A stretch of DNA of 64,000 nucleotides from Nitrospina sp. (lineage in GTDB: Bacteria; Nitrospinota; Nitrospinia; Nitrospinales; Nitrospinaceae): assembly GCA_020430445.1 (NCBI GenBank), contig JAGQJZ010000003.1, forward strand, positions 1 through 64,000. Reading direction: 5' to 3'. Shown here in pieces: positions 59,609 to 64,000 of this stretch; the stretch's first letter is position 1, and each line of letters begins with the position of its first letter. The translations under genes were made by a program, and so were the position numbers. The notes beneath the pieces were generated by a model. The model saw only the letters and a list, made by a program, of their open reading frames with translations. It made no database searches and was not told the DNA's origin.

Positions 59609-59882
59609 TCGAAACCGGAATTATGCACGCAATGGTGGGAGGGGCGCAACCCATTAAAGGGAGAAATGAGGATCAGGCATGGAACGTGAGGTGTCTTTCG
59701 TCATGTCCCGTCCCCTCGCGGATGGCGCGCTTTGCATAACCCGGGAAATGCTTTCAATGGGGAAGAAATTGGGGCTTGAAGACCAGATTTTGTCCTCCGG
59801 CGGCATCCAACCCTGCTAAAGGTCTTTGAGGCAGCGCCATGAATGAGGGAATTTGTGCTGGTGCGCAAAGTGCAAATGAATA

Positions 59883-60380
59883 TTATTCCCCATCAAATGC
59901 AGAGTGATACCTGACCTCTCCGGCCGGTACGGGATGCACAAAAGCGAGCCGCTGAAAATAGGCTGCCGGAGCAGAAAGAAATTGTAGTCCTGGGTCGCAT
60001 GCAAAGCCAAATTGTTTGTAGTAGTCAGGGTCGCCGAGCACAACACACCCTTTTGCGCCCAGACCTTTCAGTTTTTCGAGCCCGTTATTTATTAAAGTGC
60101 GACCAATTCCCTGGGTTTGATGTTCCGGCCATACAGATACGGGGCCCAATCCATACCAGTCATCTTGCACGCCATTGATCGTGACAGGCGAGAACGCAAT
60201 ATGTCCCACAACCTTGGTGCTTTTTACAGCTACAAGCGAAATAGTGAGCCCGTTCTCATTGCGTAAGGCATCGATAATCGCTGACTCATTCTGATTGCTG
60301 AACGGCATCTTTTCAAATGCGGCATCCGTCAATGCCCGAATGACATGAACGTCATCTTCCTGTTCGAAGCGTAGTTCCAT
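59883..60380 (-). CDS. GNAT-family N-acetyltransferase
   Basis: The 165-residue protein resembles the YhbS group of GNAT enzymes: VVGHIAFSPVTING, GLGPVSVWPEHQTQGIGRTLINNGLEKLK (acetyl-CoA binding Q/RxxGxG/A loop) and GAKGCVVLGDPDYYKQFGF. Substrate is unknown. Base composition is somewhat lower in G+C than its neighbours and it stands alone, so recent acquisition is possible. Spans of 274 and 173 non-coding bases flank it. Confidence 0.9.
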   Translation of the reverse strand: MELRFEQEDDVHVIRALTDAAFEKMPFSNQNESAIIDALRNENGLTISLVAVKSTKVVGHIAFSPVTINGVQDDWYGLGPVSVWPEHQTQGIGRTLINNGLEKLKGLGAKGCVVLGDPDYYKQFGFACDPGLQFLSAPAAYFQRLAFVHPVPAGEVRYHSAFDGE

Positions 60381-60553
60381 TATTTCGATCCTGTAAATCA
60401 GGTTTGAGCGGAATCATTATAGTAACCCATGGGCTTTTGCTTAAAAACGACGAGACCTTATTTTTTTTCTTAGAAGTGGCCCTCCGCCAGGAGTTCTGCA
60501 GAAAAACCTGACGAGGAAATGGCGCGTGCCAGGCCGCTGGCCGTGCGCCGGCA

Positions 60554-61225
60554 CTAGTTCCAGCGGGAGTCCAGGCCTTCGCGGGAGAAGCGGGAGGATT
60601 GGTGGATGATGCGGGTTTTGAGGGTCAGCATGTTTTCCAGTGCCTGCACGCGTTTTGCCACGTTCAACTCTTCCAGGAAGAAACGCTGCTGTTCGAGGTT
60701 GCAGTCGAGCAGGTGGGCCATGCGGTCCGCCGCTTCGCCCAGGCACTGGCAGTCGTCGAGGTTCAGGTCCAGTTCGTCGCGTTTGTCTTCCGGCAGCAGT
60801 TCGCGGAAATTCCAGAAGCGCGAGGCGATATTGTAGAAGCGCGATCCCTTGTTTTTGTCGAGCGGGGCGTCGTCGACATTGGGCAGGACTTCGACCCGGG
60901 CCTGGCGGAACGGCCGGTCGCCGAATTCCTCCAGGATGCGGAATCGGGCTTTGCCGGAGAGGACGATGTCGTATTTGCCGTCGTCCATCTTTTTGGATTT
61001 GACGATCGGACCGGCGCAGCCGATGGGGTGGACCGGCGGGCTCCCGTAATACAATTCCTCCCAGCCCGGTTTCAGCAGCACCATGCCGATCCATTGCCCG
61101 GTTTCCAGAGAATGGGCGACCATTTCCCGGTAACGCATTTCAAAGATATGCAGCGGCAACAGGGTGGAGGGGAAATAGACCGTCGAAGGGAGCGGGAACA
61201 AGGAAATGTTTTGTGTTTCCGGCAT
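60554..61225 (-). CDS. Lon substrate-binding (LonN) domain protein
   Basis: The 223-residue protein is a stand-alone Lon N-terminal domain: ISLFPLPSTVYFPSTLLPLHIFEMRYREMV, GCAGPIVKSKKMDDGKYDIVLSGKARFRI and a helical C-terminal part. It lacks the ATPase and protease domains of Lon. Such proteins are widespread; they may act as adaptors or chaperones in protein quality control. No partner gene is adjacent. Confidence 0.9.
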   Translation of the reverse strand: MPETQNISLFPLPSTVYFPSTLLPLHIFEMRYREMVAHSLETGQWIGMVLLKPGWEELYYGSPPVHPIGCAGPIVKSKKMDDGKYDIVLSGKARFRILEEFGDRPFRQARVEVLPNVDDAPLDKNKGSRFYNIASRFWNFRELLPEDKRDELDLNLDDCQCLGEAADRMAHLLDCNLEQQRFFLEELNVAKRVQALENMLTLKTRIIHQSSRFSREGLDSRWN

Positions 61226-61385
61226 GGGCTGGTTTTAGAACTCCAAATAGGATTATTGTACCATCCCCCGGGAGGCAAACCGCAAGCGCCGTGGCGGTTT
61301 ATATTCCGGGTAATTTTTTGGTAATCTGCAACCGATGCCCGCCCCCGGCATCTAAGTATGTAAGAAATATTCTCAGGATAATTCA

Positions 61386-62819
61386 ATGGAATCAGCGCTG
61401 GCCGAGCCAGGGGAACGGTGTGAAAAGATAAAAGATGACCTCACCCGATGGGGTCTTTATTCGCCCGCAGGAGACACAGCGGGCGACTCCTGGCGCATCT
61501 CTCCCGCGCCGTTCTTACTCGATGCGGAAGACGCCGCTTTCCTGAACGGTTTGGGAAACCACCTGCTGGCGTTTTATACCGCGCTCAACCGCCTCTATTT
61601 CGACAGCCTCAAGGGCCGCGTGCCCGCCTGGGTGGCGGACTATCTGGATGCGGGCAAGCCTTCGGATCTCCTCGGTTTGTCGCAGATGAAGCGGTTTAAA
61701 ACACAATTGCCGGGTATTATCCGCCCCGACTTGATGGTCACCGACGGCGGCTTTGCGGTCACCGAACTGGACTCCGTGCCGGGGGGATTCGGACGGACCG
61801 CCGGCCTGATGGCCCTGTACGACACGGGCGATCCCCTGATTGGCCAGGAAAACGGGGGAATCCCGGCCCTTTTCCACAACATGTTGCAGTCGGTCTCGGG
61901 AAAAACCGACCCCAGGATCGCCCTTCTGGTTTCCGACGAGGCGCAGGACTACCTCGCCGAGATGCAGTACCTCGGGGGCGTGCTGCGGGAGCGGGGCGTC
62001 AGCATTTCAGTGTGTCATCCGCGCGACATCCTGTTCCGGGAAGAGGGGCTGTATATAGAAGAAGCGGGGGAGGCCGTTCCGCTGGACGCGGTGTACCGGT
62101 TTTATGAACTGTTTGACCTGCGCAATATTCCCAAGGCCGAGCTGATCGCTTACGCGGTAAAAAAAGGGAAGGTGGCCCTGACCCCCCCGTACAAGCCGCA
62201 ATTGGAGGAAAAACTCAGTTTCGCCCTGTTCCACCACCCCGTTCTCCGGGCCTGGTGGGAAAAACAGTTGGGGGATGAAACCTTTGGATTGTTATCCCAT
62301 CTAATCCCAAGGACGTGGATACTCGACGACCGTCCGCTGCCGCCGCAGGCGGTGATCCCGGGCCTGAAAATCCGGGGCAATGCCTTGACGGATTGGGAGG
62401 TTCTGTTCTCCCTGACCCAGAAGGAACGCGAACTGGTGGTGAAAACTTCCGGTTTTTCGCCAACCGCCTGGGGGGCGAGAGGCGTGGTGGTCGGCCACGA
62501 TGTTCCCCAGGATGTCTGGGAGGAAACGCTGCGGGAGAGGTTGCAGAAATTCCCGCAGGAGCCGAGCATCCTCCAGGAATTCCACAAGGGAAAACGGTTC
62601 GGCATCCACTGGTGGGACGAAGCGTCCGGAACCCTGCGCGAAATGCAGAGCCGGGTTCGCCTGACGCCCTACTATTTTGTAGTGGAAAACGAGGCCCGGC
62701 TGGGTGGTGTTCTGGCGACGCTGTGTCCGCAGGACAAAAAGAAAATCCACGGCATGACCGACGCGGTCATGGTGCCCTGCGGCATCGCGGGCAGCAGGAA
62801 AAAGGATTGCAAAGCGTAA
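61386..62819 (+). CDS. hypothetical protein, possibly circularly permuted ATP-grasp
   Basis: The 477-residue soluble protein has no assigned family that I can name. The stretch IRPDLMVTDGGFAVTELDSVPGGFGRT and a later YRFYELFDLRNIPKAELIAYAVKKGKVALTPP resemble the strand order of circularly permuted ATP-grasp ligases such as the glutathionylspermidine synthase group. It ends in a region rich in Trp/Arg (FGIHWWDEASG). It lies 5 bases before a glutaredoxin-like gene and close to kamA, suggesting one operon. A ligase or peptide-forming role is tentative. Confidence 0.6.
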   Translation: MESALAEPGERCEKIKDDLTRWGLYSPAGDTAGDSWRISPAPFLLDAEDAAFLNGLGNHLLAFYTALNRLYFDSLKGRVPAWVADYLDAGKPSDLLGLSQMKRFKTQLPGIIRPDLMVTDGGFAVTELDSVPGGFGRTAGLMALYDTGDPLIGQENGGIPALFHNMLQSVSGKTDPRIALLVSDEAQDYLAEMQYLGGVLRERGVSISVCHPRDILFREEGLYIEEAGEAVPLDAVYRFYELFDLRNIPKAELIAYAVKKGKVALTPPYKPQLEEKLSFALFHHPVLRAWWEKQLGDETFGLLSHLIPRTWILDDRPLPPQAVIPGLKIRGNALTDWEVLFSLTQKERELVVKTSGFSPTAWGARGVVVGHDVPQDVWEETLRERLQKFPQEPSILQEFHKGKRFGIHWWDEASGTLREMQSRVRLTPYYFVVENEARLGGVLATLCPQDKKKIHGMTDAVMVPCGIAGSRKKDCKA

Positions 62820-62824
62820 GTAAA

Positions 62825-63067
62825 ATGACCCGTATTCGACTTTACAATATTGACGGTTGTGGTTATTGTGCCATGGTGCGGAATGCGCTGGCGCAATTGG
62901 GCATTGAGTATGAAAAGATCGATGTTCCCTGGCCGCATCACCTGCGATCGGAAGTCATCGAGATTTCCGGTCAAGCCACCGTCCCCGTTCTCGTCGATGA
63001 AGACATTGTGCTGAGCGACGAAAATGACATCATCGACTACCTCAAGAAAACATACGCTAAGGCCTGA
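62825..63067 (+). CDS. glutaredoxin-like protein
   Basis: The 80-residue thioredoxin-fold protein has an active-site CGYC motif (Cys12, Cys15) instead of the usual CPYC, a cis-Pro segment ATVPVLVDE and a final SDENDIIDYLKK helix. It could reduce disulfides or bind an Fe-S cluster. It starts 5 bases after the preceding gene and ends 40 bases before kamA. Confidence 0.9.
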   Translation: MTRIRLYNIDGCGYCAMVRNALAQLGIEYEKIDVPWPHHLRSEVIEISGQATVPVLVDEDIVLSDENDIIDYLKKTYAKA

Positions 63068-63107
63068 CCCGCTTTAATCCCGTATTAATTCAATCAAGGC
63101 GTTTTTT

Positions 63108-64000
63108 ATGGAAACCTGGCAACGTCAGTTGAGCGGCAGTATTACCAAGGTGGACCAGCTTCCATTCATTCCCGAGGACCCGGATTACCGCCGGAAACTC
63201 AACAAGGTGGCCGAGGTCTTTCCGATCCGGATCAATGCTTATTTCGCGGACCAGATCAAATCCGCCAACGACCCCCTGTGGAAACAGGTGGTGCCGACGG
63301 AGGAAGAGCTGGACGATTTCCTGAGCGCGGAAGAAGCGCTGGAATCCGATCCGCTCAAGGAGGAACGCGACATGCCGGTGCCCGAACTGGTGCATCGCTA
63401 TCCGGACCGCGTCCTGTTGATGATCAACAACCACTGCCCGATCATCTGCCGTTTTTGCACGCGCAAGCGCAAGATCGGTTTCCCCGGTCTGGTCACGCGT
63501 GAAACGCTCAGCCAGGGCATCGACTACATCGCCAAGCATCCGGAAGTGCGGGACGTGGTGATGTCCGGCGGCGATCCGCTGCTGGTGCCGGACCGCGAAC
63601 TCGAACGCATCCTCACCGCCTTGCGGGACATTGAACACCTCGAGATCATCCGCCTCGGCACCCGGGTGCCGGGCACGCTGCCCGAACGCATCACGCCAAA
63701 GCTGTGCGAAATATTGAAAAAATTCCACCCGCTTTACGCCAACCTGCATTTCAACCACCCGGACGAGATCACGCCGGAAGTGGAGACGGCGTGCAATCGC
63801 CTGGCGGACGCGGGACTGCCACTGGGCAGCCAGACGGTGCTTCTCAAAGGCGTCAACGATTCGGTCGAGGTCATGAAGGAACTGATGCACAAGTTGCTCA
63901 AGATCCGCGTCAAGCCGTATTACATTTATCAGGCGGACATGACGATGGGCACCGATCACTTCCGCACCAGTGTCGAAAAGGGGTTGGAAATCATCAAGGG
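63108..64000 (+). CDS. kamA: lysine 2,3-aminomutase (partial, runs off the window)
   Basis: The first 297 residues of a KamA-type radical SAM enzyme are present. The cluster cysteines are Cys110, Cys114 and Cys117 in CPIICRFC. HRYPDRVLLMINNHC, VVMSGGDPLLV, RLGTRVPGTLPERITP, HFNHPDEIT and VKPYYIYQADMTMG follow the Clostridium enzyme closely. It turns L-lysine into beta-lysine with PLP. In marine bacteria this often feeds N-acetyl-beta-lysine, an osmolyte, but the acetyltransferase gene is not in view. The PLP lysine would lie past the window end. Confidence 0.93.
   Translation, partial: METWQRQLSGSITKVDQLPFIPEDPDYRRKLNKVAEVFPIRINAYFADQIKSANDPLWKQVVPTEEELDDFLSAEEALESDPLKEERDMPVPELVHRYPDRVLLMINNHCPIICRFCTRKRKIGFPGLVTRETLSQGIDYIAKHPEVRDVVMSGGDPLLVPDRELERILTALRDIEHLEIIRLGTRVPGTLPERITPKLCEILKKFHPLYANLHFNHPDEITPEVETACNRLADAGLPLGSQTVLLKGVNDSVEVMKELMHKLLKIRVKPYYIYQADMTMGTDHFRTSVEKGLEIIK

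Noticed and set aside
1-64000. CRISPR arrays, integrases, transposases, rRNA
   Set aside because: None seen; the only repeats are short intergenic elements and protein-coding repeats (SBBP, LRR, TPR, His-Gly).

Overview
This is a bacterial chromosome segment with about 57 protein genes, one tRNA and no rRNA, phage, insertion sequence or CRISPR array. Gene content suggests an aerobic, Gram-negative, chemolithotrophic marine-type bacterium: an outer-membrane porin, a periplasmic AniA-like copper nitrite reductase, an alpha carbonic anhydrase, nuoB, large secreted SBBP and M6 proteins, and many Cache-domain kinases. The mix resembles Nitrospinota (Nitrospina-like nitrite oxidisers). That is inference from family content; there is no rRNA or nxr gene in the window to prove it.

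Layout. 0-9 kb: end of an ABC permease, tRNA-Leu(UAA), an Nfu-type Fe-S protein, a giant SBBP-repeat exoprotein, a leucine-rich-repeat protein, an isolated nuoB and a secreted protein carrying both a CxxCH and an HExxH motif. 9-12 kb: a response-regulator diguanylate cyclase and a secreted fibre-like protein. 11.6-17.5 kb: a minus-strand nitrite/NO cluster (truncated haemoglobin, ric, nirK, globin-PsiE fusion, carbonic anhydrase, M24-like protein) divergent from an Rrf2 regulator, with two operator dyads over the shared promoters. 17.5-22.2 kb: a minus-strand operon (DoxX, cytochrome b561, Tat-exported intradiol dioxygenase, DODA-type extradiol dioxygenase) with a consensus sigma-54 promoter, divergent from a sigma-54 activator that has a four-cysteine GAF domain. 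22.6-35 kb: signalling (a second RR-GGDEF protein, PilZ, three Cache histidine kinases, one with FixL-type haem-PAS residues), an MFS transporter, ArsC and a thioredoxin-CcdA fusion. 35-48 kb: porin, DUF1566-like protein, TPR protein, PrsW-GYF fusion, parvulin, TPR-methyltransferase, M6 metalloprotease, an orphan membrane protein and an SGNH protein. 48-53.6 kb: HtrA protease, His-rich LRR protein, SUMF1-like protein and leuCD. 53.8-64 kb: radical SAM/SPASM protein, HigBA toxin-antitoxin, SLC13 transporter, rhodanese, an intergenic repeat island, fused aroDE, GNAT, Lon-N protein, an ATP-grasp-like protein, glutaredoxin and the start of kamA.

Most interesting signals. (1) The NO/nitrite operon with its Rrf2 operators, globin-PsiE fusion and unusual regulator ligand set. 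(2) The self-contained sigma-54 module at 17.5-22.2 kb, with promoter, upstream sites and a possibly leaderless activator, pairing two unrelated ring-cleavage dioxygenases with DoxX and cytochrome b561. (3) A roughly 300-residue C-terminal FG-GAP-like module shared by two otherwise unrelated secreted proteins 40 kb apart.
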